Positions 17,119-27,328 are shown, counted from the first letter of the stretch. The stretch is 64,000 nt of DNA from an uncultured Schlesneria sp. (GCA_903840265.1 CAIMFH010000019.1:1-64000), one strand, 5' to 3'. Notes: generated by a model from the sequence alone, not told the origin. Program-made: numbers and translations.

Positions 17119-18014
17119 TGCTGTTTTCCTTGAATTCGAGACTTCCAGTCGAATGCTAGATCCAGTGCCGGTGCGGAGTGTGTCAGAGCTCCGACGCTGA
17201 TGCGTTCCACGCCAGTCTGAGCGATCGCGGTCACAGTTGCGAGCGTCACACCGCCTGACGCTTCCAACAATATCTTGGGTGCCAGTCGATCTCGGACTGC
17301 GACAGACGCGCGCAAGGAATCCAAATCCATGTTGTCGAGCAGGACGATGTCGGGATGGCCTTGAATCGCATCTTTCAGTTGCTCAATCGAGTCGACTTCC
17401 ACTTCGATCGATACTCCCGACGGGGCAAATTGACGTGCTGTTTCCACGGCGGCCGCGATACTCGACGATTCGGACCAGGCGGCAATATGGTTGTCCTTGA
17501 TCAGGACGCCGTCATACAAACCCATGCGATGATTGGTGCCTCCACCACAGCGAACGGCATATTTTTCGAGGAGGCGCCAGCCAGGAAAAGTCTTCCGCGT
17601 ATCAAGAATCTTGGCTCGCGATCCCTGGACGGCATCGACGAACTGCCGGGTGACGGTCGCGACGCCGCTGAGGTGCGTCATGAAATTGAGCATCGTTCGT
17701 TCACCGGTCAGCAGGGACCGGAGCGGTCCCATCACGGTCGCGACGACCGTACCCCGCGAAACTAACTCCCCATCGCGTCGGTTGGGTTCCCACGTGACGG
17801 ATGGATCCAGATGGGCGAAAGCCATTTCTCCGACTGGTGAGCCCGACAGAATTCCTTTCGACCGAGCCACAACTTGAACGACCGCCTGTTCGTCGGGGCG
17901 GATCAACGCCGCGCAAGTCAAATCGCCGCGGGAATCCAGATCTTCCGCGAACGCAAGTTCAATCAGCGTCTGGGCTGCAGAGCGTTCAGGGGCCAGAAAC
18001 GTGTCCTCGATCAT
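17115..18014 (-). CDS. nadC: Nicotinate-nucleotide pyrophosphorylase (carboxylating)
   Basis: 299 residues, normal length. Converts quinolinate and PRPP to nicotinate mononucleotide in de novo NAD synthesis. Typical sequence: AFAEDLDSRGDLTCAALI, ERTMLNFMTHLSGVATVTRQ, ILDTRKTFPGWRLLEKYAV, GGGTNHRMGLYDGVLIKDNH, IEVEVDSIEQL, VLLDNMDLD, and the C-terminal SGGVTLATVTAIAQTGVERI. Catalytic and substrate-binding Arg, Lys and His of these motifs are present. First gene of a pair with the CDGSH protein. Bases 18015-18391 upstream hold promoters for the divergent unit and only one very short candidate peptide. Confidence 0.96.
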   Translation of the reverse strand: MIEDTFLAPERSAAQTLIELAFAEDLDSRGDLTCAALIRPDEQAVVQVVARSKGILSGSPVGEMAFAHLDPSVTWEPNRRDGELVSRGTVVATVMGPLRSLLTGERTMLNFMTHLSGVATVTRQFVDAVQGSRAKILDTRKTFPGWRLLEKYAVRCGGGTNHRMGLYDGVLIKDNHIAAWSESSSIAAAVETARQFAPSGVSIEVEVDSIEQLKDAIQGHPDIVLLDNMDLDSLRASVAVRDRLAPKILLEASGGVTLATVTAIAQTGVERISVGALTHSAPALDLAFDWKSRIQGKQQ

Positions 18015-18197
18015 GGGGCAATCTTCATCACGAAAGTGCGATCGAACGTCGGGAAGGTATGGCGCGATGATGCCTCAAATGCGGCATCCTTGGCAACTCA
18101 GTCGAACGCGTGACCGCGGACCGGCTGCCGTACATTACTTTATTGTTATCTTCGTGTCTGACTGCTGCTCGAGAGTCGCTGTCGGGGAGTTGCGACA

Positions 18198-18263
18198 ATG
18201 CGACTGACTGGTTTCGTTGCAGGGGTTTTGTTATCTCTTTTGTGCTTACGTCTGTTCCCGTGA
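18198..18263 (+). CDS. Possible 21-aa hydrophobic peptide
   Basis: ATG 18198 opens MRLTGFVAGVLLSLLCLRLF plus Pro and stops at 18261. GGGGAG is 8 bases upstream. The peptide is a single short hydrophobic helix. It lies in the 377-base gap between nadC and the His-tailed membrane protein, so it could be a leader peptide. Nothing else supports it, and a hairpin GGACT-TTTC-AGTCC follows at 18329-18342. Confidence 0.25.
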   Translation: MRLTGFVAGVLLSLLCLRLFP

Positions 18264-18391
18264 AGGGTTCTGGCGGATTTTACACGTCGGTGATGATTAA
18301 TCTTCTTGAGTATTTATTCCTGCGAAACGGACTTTTCAGTCCTGAAATTGGCCGGTGTCGGCGGTTTCAGAGGTGATGGAGAAATATAGAG

Positions 18392-18877
18392 ATGCATGAA
18401 CTAATCAATAACTTCCAAGCCCTGTTTTCGGCGAGCTGGAACCTCATTATCACCCTGCTGGGGATGATGCTTCCCTGGACGCCGTTGATGGCCTGGGTCG
18501 CGTTCTGGCTGCTGGCCGTGAATTGGGTCAAATTGCGCGAAGTCATGATCGTGGGTGGTTGGATTGGTGTGGTCTTGATCGGGGTGATGATGGTTCTGGT
18601 GTGGGGCATGGTCGCTCCACCGACGGATGGAACTCATCATCTTTTCGGGCTGAATGTCACCAATTTCGTGGGCAAGACGGTCTATGTGACAGCGCTGTTC
18701 ACGATCATGTTCCTGTGTGGGTCGGTGCAATTGTCGGGCGCCTGTGGGAAGCTGGCTCAGTTTCCTGAAGAAGTTGCAGACGATGGCCACGGCGACGCGC
18801 ATGGGGCCCATGACGATCACGGACATGGACACGATGATCATGGGCATGCGGATGCACATGCAGCAGTGGGACATTGA
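18392..18877 (+). CDS. Membrane protein with histidine/aspartate-rich tail
   Basis: 161 residues. Four hydrophobic segments (about 12-30, 31-45, 54-74 and 93-110), then an acidic linker, and a tail of about 32 residues made mostly of His, Asp, Gly and Ala (DDGHGDAHGAHDDHGHGH). The tail should bind Zn, Ni or Cu. The N-terminal TM region is unfamiliar. It stands 104 bases before the MMPL transporter on the same strand, so a role in metal or lipid export at the membrane is a reasonable guess. Confidence 0.65.
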   Translation: MHELINNFQALFSASWNLIITLLGMMLPWTPLMAWVAFWLLAVNWVKLREVMIVGGWIGVVLIGVMMVLVWGMVAPPTDGTHHLFGLNVTNFVGKTVYVTALFTIMFLCGSVQLSGACGKLAQFPEEVADDGHGDAHGAHDDHGHGHDDHGHADAHAAVGH

Positions 18878-18981
18878 TTCCGCAATAGGCCTGTCGAGTC
18901 CGGCCTGATTCGCCGGGCCCTGAATCCCACAAATGCCCGTCCGATCGTTCGGCGGTTGCACAGCAGAAGGTTGGCCGCTGG

Positions 18982-21501
18982 ATGTTTGAGAAGCTCGGAG
19001 AATTGATTGTCCGTGCCTGGCCGGGAATTCTACTGGCCTGGTTCAGCGTGTTAATTGTGACCGCTGTCATGGCGCCACCTTTAGATGATGTGGCAGAGAC
19101 CGAAGAATTTGCATTTCTGCCGTCCACCACACCAAGCCACGTTGCTGAAAAGCTGTTTGGTGAGGCGTTTCCGAAGAAGCTCGTTCCCAGCCGCGTCGTC
19201 ATTGTCGTTCGGCGTGAGCAGGAGAGCGGCCTGCAGGAACGCGACTGGAAGTGGATCGACAATCATCAGGAGGTCGACGCCGCCAAAGAACGCAATACCG
19301 AGCTACGACAGCGTTTACTCGAAATTGCCGAAAAACAAGGGGGCTTGGCCCAGGGTGACGAACTTGCCGACAACGTCGGTGCGGTCAGCAACAAAGGGGG
19401 ATCGCCCATCTCGGCGATTCGGACCTATCAGGATCCGACTCTGGGACGGCTGCTGAAGAGCAAAGACGGCAAAGCCACTTTGGTTCTGGTGGAACTGACG
19501 ACCGATTTCTTGGATTCTCATAACCAACCGACGGTGAAGGCGATTGAAGACCTGTTCACTGATCCGGAGTTCCGCCAGCACATCCCGGCCGGTTTAGACC
19601 TTTCTCTCAGCGGTGAAGCGACCGTCGGACGCGACATGCAGGTCGCCGCTAAGAATAGCGCCAAGGCCACGGAAACCCTGACCGTGGTATTGGTTGTGAT
19701 CCTGCTGATCGGGATTTATCGAGCTCCGCTGCTGGCGTTAATTCCATTGATGACGGTCTTCGTCTCGGTGAAGCTGACGATGTCGCTGCTGATTCTGATG
19801 GCCGAGCGACATTGGGTAACGCTGTTTACCGGCGTCGAGTCGTATGTCACCGTGCTGCTGTACGGGGCAGGCGTCGATTACTGCCTGTTCTTGATCGCAC
19901 GATACAAGGAAGAGCTGGACGGCGGAGTCAGCATTAGCGAAGGAGTTTCGAACTCGGTCGCGAAGGTCGGGGCCGCTATTGCCGCCAGTGCCGGCACCGT
20001 CATCTGCGGTATCGGGATGATGATGTTCGCCGAGTTCGGCAAGTTCCGACAGGCCGGTTTTGCGATTTCGTTCGGTCTGGTGATTGTGCTGTTAGCGTCG
20101 CTGACTTTCACGCCTGCGTTCCTGCGGTTGGTTGGTCGATGGGCTTTCTATCCGCAAATGAGAACTGAACGAGTCAACACCTCTGGAGGGTGGCTGCCGA
20201 CAGTCAGTCTGGCGTCGAAGCTGGGTGATGTTCGCTGGATGCAGAACATCTGGGACTCGGTCGGCCGACTGTTGATCACCCGCCCGATGACGCTTTGGCT
20301 GGTCAGTCTGGGTCTGATGATGCCGTTCGCCGTGGTCGGTGTCATGTTCTACACTCATCTTAGCTACGGGCTGTTGTCCGACTTGCCCTCGAACTCCGCC
20401 AGCCTGGCGGGAACTCGCGCTGTTCAGGATCACTTTCCGGCCGGTGCGACTGGTCCGATCACGGTGCTGCTGAAAAATGACAAGATTGATTTCTCTCAGC
20501 CAGGCGATGAGGCCAATCCTGGTGGGCTGACGCTCATTCGAGAGCTTTCCAAATCGTTGTACGATCGTCGCGATGAGTTGCAGTTGGCAGACGTGCGGAG
20601 TGTTTCAAACCCTTATGGTGGCGAAGAATCGATCGACGACATCATCAACGGTTTGTCACCGCTACGACGGAAGAGAACTCGCGATTTGATTATCGAGCAT
20701 TACGTGAGCCGGCAGGTTTCGGATCATGTGACTCGACTCGAAATCACGACCGCGATGGACCCGTTTTCTCGCGACAGCATGAAGCACCTGTCGTTTATCC
20801 AGAATGAAATTGGGACTCTGCTGCAGAAGTTCGGTGGGGCTGGAACAACGATTCTGATCACGGGTTCGACGGCAAGTATTCGCGATCTGAAAACGGTGAC
20901 CGACGGCGATCAGATTCGAATCGACGTGCTGGTCGTTTCGAGTGTGTTTCTGATTCTGGTCCTGCTGCTGCGAAGGCCTGCGATCTGCCTGTACCTGATT
21001 ATCACGGTGCTCTTCAGCTATCTGGTTGCTCTCGGGGCTACCTATCTGGCCTATTGGGCTTTCGATCCGGCCAACTTCGCGGGGCTGGATTGGAAGGTGC
21101 CGATGTTCTTGTTCACGATCCTGATTGCGGTTGGCGAGGACTACAACATTTTCTTGATGACTCGCATCGAAGAAGAGCAGAAGCTATATGGTCCGGTTCA
21201 GGGTGTGATCCATGCGCTGCAGAAGACCGGGCGGATCATTTCCAGTTGCGGGATCATTATGGCCGGAACATTTTGTTCGCTGGCCGCAGGTTCACTTCGT
21301 GGGATGTGTCAGCTTGGATTTGCACTGGCCTTCGGCGTGCTGCTCGATACGTTCGTCGTCCGTCCGATCCTGGTACCAGCTTACTTAGTGTTATTGAACA
21401 GCGGACGTTTTGGGCGGTTGGGACCATGGCTGGGAGCCTTGCCACCGGAGACGGCAGAATCGAAGGCTGCCCGAGCCGAGACTGCACCTGCCGCGAGCTA
21501 A
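18982..21501 (+). CDS. MMPL/RND-family exporter
   Basis: 839 residues with the duplicated RND layout: TM1 at about 10-30, a periplasmic loop, a five-helix bundle (about 225-390), TM7 at about 430, a second loop, and a second bundle (about 650-820). MMPL marks are YGAGVDYCLFLIARYKEEL in the first half and VGEDYNIFLMTRIEEEQ in the second, both with the charged GxDY/GEDY pair used for proton relay. SSCGIIMAGTFCSL also fits. Members export lipids or other hydrophobic compounds such as hopanoids. It may act with the His-tailed membrane protein upstream. Confidence 0.9.
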   Translation: MFEKLGELIVRAWPGILLAWFSVLIVTAVMAPPLDDVAETEEFAFLPSTTPSHVAEKLFGEAFPKKLVPSRVVIVVRREQESGLQERDWKWIDNHQEVDAAKERNTELRQRLLEIAEKQGGLAQGDELADNVGAVSNKGGSPISAIRTYQDPTLGRLLKSKDGKATLVLVELTTDFLDSHNQPTVKAIEDLFTDPEFRQHIPAGLDLSLSGEATVGRDMQVAAKNSAKATETLTVVLVVILLIGIYRAPLLALIPLMTVFVSVKLTMSLLILMAERHWVTLFTGVESYVTVLLYGAGVDYCLFLIARYKEELDGGVSISEGVSNSVAKVGAAIAASAGTVICGIGMMMFAEFGKFRQAGFAISFGLVIVLLASLTFTPAFLRLVGRWAFYPQMRTERVNTSGGWLPTVSLASKLGDVRWMQNIWDSVGRLLITRPMTLWLVSLGLMMPFAVVGVMFYTHLSYGLLSDLPSNSASLAGTRAVQDHFPAGATGPITVLLKNDKIDFSQPGDEANPGGLTLIRELSKSLYDRRDELQLADVRSVSNPYGGEESIDDIINGLSPLRRKRTRDLIIEHYVSRQVSDHVTRLEITTAMDPFSRDSMKHLSFIQNEIGTLLQKFGGAGTTILITGSTASIRDLKTVTDGDQIRIDVLVVSSVFLILVLLLRRPAICLYLIITVLFSYLVALGATYLAYWAFDPANFAGLDWKVPMFLFTILIAVGEDYNIFLMTRIEEEQKLYGPVQGVIHALQKTGRIISSCGIIMAGTFCSLAAGSLRGMCQLGFALAFGVLLDTFVVRPILVPAYLVLLNSGRFGRLGPWLGALPPETAESKAARAETAPAAS

Positions 21502-21547
21502 CTCGAATTGAATTGCCGTATCGCTCCACTTTGATGGGTTCTTGTCG

Positions 21548-22645
21548 ATGTCGACTGATCGCCATGCATCTCGCCGGTCAAAACTAGTCCAGTTAATTCG
21601 TAAGTCCGGCGTCAGCGCGATGCTGGTTACGAATCCGAGAAACGTCACCTACCTAACAGGCTTTACAGGCGAAGACTCGTACCTGCTGATCGGTCCGGGC
21701 CAGCTTCTAATCATCAGCGATAGTCGATTTGAGACTCAATTAAAGGACGAATGCCCCGATATCGCAGTCGAAATCCGGACCGCCCGGGCTTTGATGCCGG
21801 AATTTCTCGCGAATTTGCTGCCGAAGCTCTCGCTTAAATCGATCGGAGTCGAGAGCACGTCGTTGGTCGCCAGCGTCCGTGATCTGCTGGTTGAGAAGCT
21901 GAAGCCGGTCGAAGTCGTTTCACAACCTGGAATGACTGAAGAGCTTCGGATGATTAAAGATCCTGACGAGATTGCCGAACTTCGGCTCGCCGTGCGGCAG
22001 GCCGAACGCGGGTTCGACATCATGAGGTCGTTGATCGTTCCCAGTCAGACTGAGCGAGAGGCGGCACATGAGCTGGAGCATGGAATGCGCCGCTTCGGTG
22101 CACTTCGCGCTGCCTTCGAGCCGATTATAGCAGTAGGCGATCGAGCTGCGCTCCCTCACTATCGTGCCGGTTTGCGTCGTTTTGACGAAGCTGGTTTCAC
22201 GCTGGTTGACTGGGGTGCGGTCAGCAGCAAGGGGTATCACAGTGACTTGACGAGGGTTCTGGTCACTAGTAAGCTCCCGCCGAAACTACACCACGTGTAC
22301 GGAGTTGTGTTGAAAGCTCAGCAGGCGGGGATCGCCGCAATTCGACCGGGGGCGCGATGTCAGGATGTCGACGCTGCCGCTCGAAAGGTGATTGATCAAG
22401 CAGGCTTCGGGAAGTACTTTGGACATGGGCTGGGGCATGGGATCGGCTTGGAGATTCACGAAGGGCCGCGACTAAGTCCCATCTCAACCGACGAACTGAA
22501 ACCTGGGATGACCGTGACTGTCGAACCAGGGATCTATTTGCCGGGAGTAGGCGGAGTCAGAATCGAAGACGATATACTCGTGACACGTGACGGCCATGAG
22601 GTTCTTTCCTCTGTCCCCAAGGACGAGCCGATCACGATCATGTGA
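21548..22645 (+). CDS. M24-family Xaa-Pro aminopeptidase-like
   Basis: 365 residues, two domains. The N-terminal creatinase-like domain (1-130) starts after MSTDRHASRRSKLVQLI and includes TNPRNVTYLTGFTGEDSYLL. The pita-bread catalytic domain carries the metal ligands: Asp in VDWGAVSSKGYHSDLTR (two Asp), His in GHGLGHGIGLEIHEGP, Glu in TVEPGIYLPG and Glu in GGVRIEDDILV. Removes N-terminal residues before proline using a dinuclear metal. ATG 21548 is taken; a TTG two codons earlier is less likely. The accB gene follows 121 bases later. Confidence 0.92.
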   Translation: MSTDRHASRRSKLVQLIRKSGVSAMLVTNPRNVTYLTGFTGEDSYLLIGPGQLLIISDSRFETQLKDECPDIAVEIRTARALMPEFLANLLPKLSLKSIGVESTSLVASVRDLLVEKLKPVEVVSQPGMTEELRMIKDPDEIAELRLAVRQAERGFDIMRSLIVPSQTEREAAHELEHGMRRFGALRAAFEPIIAVGDRAALPHYRAGLRRFDEAGFTLVDWGAVSSKGYHSDLTRVLVTSKLPPKLHHVYGVVLKAQQAGIAAIRPGARCQDVDAAARKVIDQAGFGKYFGHGLGHGIGLEIHEGPRLSPISTDELKPGMTVTVEPGIYLPGVGGVRIEDDILVTRDGHEVLSSVPKDEPITIM

Positions 22646-22766
22646 GAGATGTTGAACAGGTGACGAGGCGATTGAATGGGTAGTGAACCCGCTCAACCGG
22701 GCAAGTCCTTCAAGCAACTAAAATGTCGAGCCGATAGGCTAAGACCAGAAGCGATAAGGGATTCGT

Positions 22767-23258
22767 ATGGCAGAGACTGCTAATTCGGGCGATGCCCCAT
22801 TTGACCTCGATAAGTTGAAGCAACTGGTCGAGATGATGGAATCGCATGGGTTGACGGAAGTTCACCTGCGACGCGGTGACGAGCAGTGGCGTTTGCGACG
22901 TGGTCCCGAAGTGGTCCAGGTCCCGCAGCAATACGCACCAGCTCCCGTCCAGATGGCGGCTGCACCCGCTCCGGCTGCTTCGTCGGCCGCACCTGCTGCT
23001 GCACCGGCCGCCGATGCTGGCTTGATCGATATCAAGAGTCCCACGGTCGGGACGTTTTATGCCGCACCGTCGCCGGGCGAGCCTGCATTCGTTTCCGTTG
23101 GCTCGGTGGTGACGCCCGAAACGATCGTCTGTCTGCTGGAAGCCATGAAGGTTTTCAACCAGATCCCGGCCGAAGTCAGCGGAACGATCACTGCGATCCT
23201 GGTGAAGAGCGGTGACGCGATCGAGTTCGGTCAACCCTTGTTCCGCGTGAAGCCGTAA
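22767..23258 (+). CDS. accB: Biotin carboxyl carrier protein of acetyl-CoA carboxylase
   Basis: 163 residues. A helical N-terminal assembly domain ([20 protein letters not shown]), an Ala/Pro linker ([18 protein letters not shown]) and a lipoyl/biotinyl domain with the biotin-acceptor Lys in [11 protein letters not shown]. Carries carboxyl-biotin between the biotin carboxylase and the carboxyltransferase of acetyl-CoA carboxylase. The accC gene starts 74 bases later on the same strand, the usual accBC operon. Confidence 0.96.
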   Translation: MAETANSGDAPFDLDKLKQLVEMMESHGLTEVHLRRGDEQWRLRRGPEVVQVPQQYAPAPVQMAAAPAPAASSAAPAAAPAADAGLIDIKSPTVGTFYAAPSPGEPAFVSVGSVVTPETIVCLLEAMKVFNQIPAEVSGTITAILVKSGDAIEFGQPLFRVKP

Positions 23259-23332
23259 TTGTCGCAAGTCGGCTCTGAAGGCTCTCCTTCCAGGACGACG
23301 ACCTCGCCCCTCAACACGGATAGTGTCTCAGC

Positions 23333-24679
23333 ATGTTTCAGCGCATTCTGGTCGCCAATCGAGGCGAGATAGCTCTTCGAATTCTTCGCGCCTGCCGTGA
23401 GATGGGAATCGAAACGGTCGCCGTCTGCAGCGAGGCCGATCGAGGTTCAGACTATCTGAAGCTCGCCAGCGAATCCATTTGTGTGGGGCCGGCTCAAGCG
23501 GCGGGCAGCTACCTGCTGATTAAGAACATCATCAGCGCGGCTGAAATCGGCAACGTGCAAGCCATTCACCCCGGCTACGGCTTCCTGTCGGAAAATGAGC
23601 ACTTTGCGGAAGTCTGTCGCAGTTGCAACATCGACTTCATTGGTCCTTCCTCAGATGCGATGGGCAAGCTGGGTGACAAGATCACCGCTAAGGAAATCGC
23701 CAAGTCTGCTAAAGTGAACCTGGTTCCGGGCAGTGAGGGCCTGATTGAGAGCGAAGAAGCCGCGTTGGCGATTGCCGCCAAAATCGGCTATCCAGTGCTG
23801 ATTAAGGCCACGGCTGGTGGCGGCGGTAAGGGGATGCGAGTTGCTCGCAACGACATCTCGCTGAAGACCGGCCTCAAGCAGGCTGCCGTTGAAGCCGAGA
23901 AAGCCTTCAATAACGCTGGTGTCTATCTCGAAAAGTACATCGAGAATCCTCGCCACGTCGAAGTCCAGATCATTGCCGACCTGCATGGTGAAGTGGTTCA
24001 CTTGTGGGAACGCGATTGCTCCAGCCAACGCCGACACCAGAAACTGATCGAAGAATCCCCTGCTCCAAACTTGCCGCAGGCTGTCCGTGAAGACATCTGT
24101 AAAGCTGCTGTCCGACTGATCAAGGTGGCGAACTATACGAATGCCGGGACGGTCGAGTTCATCGTCGACAAGGATAACAAGTTCTACTTCATCGAAGTGA
24201 ACGCCCGTATTCAGGTTGAGCATCCTGTCACGGAAATGGTGACCGGCATCGACCTGATCCAGCAGCAGATTCGCGTTGCCAGTGGTGAACCGTTGCCATG
24301 GAAACAAAAGGCGATTCCGTGCAACGGGCATGCGATTGAAGTTCGTATCAACGCCGAAGACCCAGAGAATGACTTCCGCGGCTCGCCCGGTCGGATCACG
24401 AAACTGCGCGTCCCCGGTGGCCATGGAGTTCGTTGGGATTCGCATGTGCACGAGGGATATGTAGTCGGTCCGTACTACGATTCAATGATCGGCAAGCTGA
24501 TTGTTCACAAGCCGTCGCGTCCCGAAGCGATTGCCTGCATGAAACGCTGTCTGGACGAATTCGTTGTCGAAGGGATCAAGACGACGATTCCGCTGCTGAA
24601 GCGAATTCTGAATAATTCGGCGTTTGTGGAAGGCCGAATGGATACGACGTTTATCGAACAACACCTGCTGGTAAAGTAA
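23333..24679 (+). CDS. accC: Biotin carboxylase subunit of acetyl-CoA carboxylase
   Basis: 448 residues, normal length. Carboxylates biotin with ATP and bicarbonate in fatty-acid synthesis. The ATP-grasp enzyme shows the N-terminal [20 protein letters not shown], the glycine-rich loop [17 protein letters not shown], and the active-site residues in [59 protein letters not shown] and [18 protein letters not shown]. Directly follows accB; the carboxyltransferase subunits are not in this window. Confidence 0.97.
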   Translation: MFQRILVANRGEIALRILRACREMGIETVAVCSEADRGSDYLKLASESICVGPAQAAGSYLLIKNIISAAEIGNVQAIHPGYGFLSENEHFAEVCRSCNIDFIGPSSDAMGKLGDKITAKEIAKSAKVNLVPGSEGLIESEEAALAIAAKIGYPVLIKATAGGGGKGMRVARNDISLKTGLKQAAVEAEKAFNNAGVYLEKYIENPRHVEVQIIADLHGEVVHLWERDCSSQRRHQKLIEESPAPNLPQAVREDICKAAVRLIKVANYTNAGTVEFIVDKDNKFYFIEVNARIQVEHPVTEMVTGIDLIQQQIRVASGEPLPWKQKAIPCNGHAIEVRINAEDPENDFRGSPGRITKLRVPGGHGVRWDSHVHEGYVVGPYYDSMIGKLIVHKPSRPEAIACMKRCLDEFVVEGIKTTIPLLKRILNNSAFVEGRMDTTFIEQHLLVK

Positions 24680-24816
24680 TCGGCTGATTTCCGCCGAGTT
24701 CGACGCTATTACGACAGATCGTTTGCGTCACCGACCTGGCTGATCCCACAATGAGTTCGTGGCGAGATGCTCGATAGCTCGCCTCGTCAATTTTCTATCT
24801 CGAAAGAGCCAGCGCA

Positions 24817-26163
24817 ATGACTGAAGTGTACTCTTCGACTCCCAAGCGTCAGTTCAAGAAGGTCGCGATCCTATTTTCCGGCGGACCGGCTCCTGCCGCG
24901 AACGCGGTGATCTCGACCGCCGCCGCCAGCTTCCTGCGACGCGGCACTGAAGTCGTCGGCATCAAGCATGGTTACTCGAATCTCGAGAAGTATGATCCGG
25001 CCACTCCACTGGTGGCAGGTACCGACTTCCTTGTGCTCGACCAGAAGACGCTGCAGCGCACGCGAAACACCGGCGGGATCTTGATGGGGACGGCACGAGC
25101 CAACCCAGGCAAGTCGATTTCCAGCCCGGCTCACCTGCAGGATGCCGAGCGAACGAAACGCTTGCGAGCGGTCTACGACGGTTTGCGTTCAATTGGTGTC
25201 GAAGCATTGATCTCGATTGGTGGCGACGACACGCTGAAGACAGCGAACAAGTTTCAGCTCTTCCAGGAATACCTGCCAAAAGACCTGCCGCGCATCCCCG
25301 TCGTGCATCTGCCCAAGACCATCGACAACGATTATTTCGGAATTGATTTCACGTTCGGTTACTTCACTGCTGTCGACGTAATGGCGACGGAAATTCGTAA
25401 CCTGCTGGCCGACGCCGAAGCGAACTCGGCGTATTTCATCGTGGAAGCGATGGGACGCAGTGCTGGCTGGCTGGCTTATGGAGCTGCCATCGCTGGTGAA
25501 GCGAGTCTGGTGCTGAGCGTGGAAGACATTCCGCCGGAAGAGCGATCGATCGAAAAGACGGTCATCGACGAAAACGGCGCGTTCATGGGCTACGACGACA
25601 TTCGCAAGCCTGGCGAACAGATTGTCGAACATGAGATCATGAATCACGACAATTTCGTCGCCCGAATCGCGAACACGATTAAGGTGCGCGAAGAGAACAA
25701 GCGTGGCTTCGGCGTCATCGTGATTTCGGAAGGTCTGGCCGAACTGCTGCCCGCCAAGTACCTCGTCGGTATCAAGCGCGACGATCACGGCCACATCAAG
25801 GTGTCGGAAGTCGATCTGTATCGTAAAGTCGCCAAGTGGGTCTCCACCGTCTACAAAGATCAGACCGGCAAGGACAAGAAGTTCACGCCGCTGCAACTCG
25901 GTTACGAAACCCGTTGTGCTCGGCCGCTGGCATTCGACGTGATCCTTGGAAGCCAGTTGGGCGTCGGTGCCTATCGTGCCCTTGCTGAACAAGGTCTGAG
26001 CGGCGTGATGGTTTCAGTTGAAGGCCAGATGCAGCTCAAGTACGTTCCGTTCGAGCAACTTGTGCGGCAGTCAGATCTGGTCACCGAAGTGCGTCACATC
26101 ATTCCTGGAAGTGACTTCCACCTGCTGGCCCGGTTCCTTGAACACTATCCCGAAGCCAAGTAG
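24817..26163 (+). CDS. pfp: PPi-type 6-phosphofructokinase
   Basis: 448 residues. Phosphorylates fructose 6-phosphate, probably from pyrophosphate and reversibly. The diagnostic residues are GGDDT at 135-139 (Asp in place of the Gly that ATP enzymes keep) and PKTIDND at 166-172 (Lys in place of Gly). MGTARANPGKS (90-100) and EAMGRSAGWLAYGAAIAGEA complete the site. A terminator follows at 26181-26210, so it is the last gene of its unit. A second, differently marked paralogue lies at 31061-32272. Confidence 0.88.
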   Translation: MTEVYSSTPKRQFKKVAILFSGGPAPAANAVISTAAASFLRRGTEVVGIKHGYSNLEKYDPATPLVAGTDFLVLDQKTLQRTRNTGGILMGTARANPGKSISSPAHLQDAERTKRLRAVYDGLRSIGVEALISIGGDDTLKTANKFQLFQEYLPKDLPRIPVVHLPKTIDNDYFGIDFTFGYFTAVDVMATEIRNLLADAEANSAYFIVEAMGRSAGWLAYGAAIAGEASLVLSVEDIPPEERSIEKTVIDENGAFMGYDDIRKPGEQIVEHEIMNHDNFVARIANTIKVREENKRGFGVIVISEGLAELLPAKYLVGIKRDDHGHIKVSEVDLYRKVAKWVSTVYKDQTGKDKKFTPLQLGYETRCARPLAFDVILGSQLGVGAYRALAEQGLSGVMVSVEGQMQLKYVPFEQLVRQSDLVTEVRHIIPGSDFHLLARFLEHYPEAK

Positions 26164-26180
26164 TGATTGATTGAAACGAG

Positions 26181-26210
26181 AAGGCCCTGTCGCAAGACGG
26201 GGCCTTTTTT
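26181..26210 (+). terminator. Terminator of the pfp transcript
   Basis: AAGGCCCTGTC pairs with GACGGGGCCTT (one G-T wobble) across a GCAA tetraloop, followed by six T. It lies 18 bases beyond the stop. The downstream gene on the minus strand ends at 26210, so the hairpin separates two convergent units. Confidence 0.92.
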
Positions 26211-27328
26211 CATTCAGCAACTGCGCGACCAGGACGATTCGTGGTGATCCATACGAATGCGCGTCCCGCTTCGTCCTGCCAGATCTCGCGAGAGAGCTTC
26301 TTGGGGATCACCATGGTCTTTAAGGCGACGCTCCATGATGTAGAGGCTCGTTTGAATGAAACATCGATTTTCGACAGGTCGATCTTCGCTTTTTCGATCT
26401 CGTAGTTATCGATCAGAACCGGGGTTTCGGTCAGCTCTTCGACAGTCGAGAGCAGGTCGGTGAGCGGGACCTGGTCGAGTTCGATCGGTGTCATCGCGAA
26501 TAGTTTGGGTGCTGCTTTCAGACGTTGCTTCTGCAGCGGCCAACCAACCGGCCACAGATCTTTACGCAGCTCTTGTGGTTCGACCAGCAATTCCAGTCCG
26601 TCAGCCGGAGTGCGATTGGGGCGAAACCCCAAGCTGCAGTCGTTCAACATGATGGCCAGCGCCGTCGCGGCGGTGAATCCACGCACATCTTGTCGAACCG
26701 TCGACTTCGAACCGAGCAGCCGTAACTGCGCCGTCGCGGCTTGACTGAACTTGATCGGAAACTTCGCCGGAAGAGGCAATTTGGTGACGGCCTCTGTGAT
26801 TGGTAAATCGATCGTCTCTGCTTCCGCAGGCTTCAGCAGACTGCTGTAGAGAAGATTGAATTGGTCTTTCGACAAGCCCCAGTTGGGTTGACCATTGGGC
26901 GTCCCTTGAGCCCCATAGGTTTTCAGTTCATCAATCCACTCGCGCAGCTTGGGCCCATCTGCGAGTTCAAACGAATGCCCCGGAAAGCTGATCCGGCCAC
27001 TGCGATCAAGAGTCCCAATCGCCGTGACATAGCGAATTGTCCCGACGATTCGTTCACGAACCTCCGGCTTGTCGTTCACGGTCGGTCGCTGAATCTGGAT
27101 CGAGACATCCATCGGCTCCAGCAGCTTGCTCCATTGCTGAGAATGCAATCCGCCGCCATCGGTGTTGGCGAACAGTCTCAGCTCGATGATCGTGCTCCGC
27201 GGCTTTGATGAGTCGGCAGGGTCAACGAGTTCATTTCGCTTTGGTGGTAGTGGTCGACTTTGGCAGTGCGCCAGTTGCGCTGAAAAACTCAGCATTAGAA
27301 TAGTCACGAGCCAGCAGTATCGAATCAT
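26210..27328 (-). CDS. Secreted hypothetical protein
   Basis: 372 residues from ATG 27328, chosen because AGAGGA sits 7 bases upstream and a clear signal peptide follows (MIRYCWLVTILMLSFSAQLA, cut near HCQ). The mature protein has IIELRLFANTDGGGLHSQQW, then an alternating alpha/beta middle, LNDCSLGFRPNRTPADGLEL and TETPVLIDNYEIEKAKIDL, ending RAFVWITTNRPG. Repeated beta-strand modules after residue 200 look like the STN/secretin-short domains of planctomycete proteins, but I do not recognise the family firmly. It is preceded by the sialidase on the opposite side of nothing else; its stop overlaps the pfp terminator. Confidence 0.6.
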   Translation of the reverse strand: MIRYCWLVTILMLSFSAQLAHCQSRPLPPKRNELVDPADSSKPRSTIIELRLFANTDGGGLHSQQWSKLLEPMDVSIQIQRPTVNDKPEVRERIVGTIRYVTAIGTLDRSGRISFPGHSFELADGPKLREWIDELKTYGAQGTPNGQPNWGLSKDQFNLLYSSLLKPAEAETIDLPITEAVTKLPLPAKFPIKFSQAATAQLRLLGSKSTVRQDVRGFTAATALAIMLNDCSLGFRPNRTPADGLELLVEPQELRKDLWPVGWPLQKQRLKAAPKLFAMTPIELDQVPLTDLLSTVEELTETPVLIDNYEIEKAKIDLSKIDVSFKRASTSWSVALKTMVIPKKLSREIWQDEAGRAFVWITTNRPGRAVAE

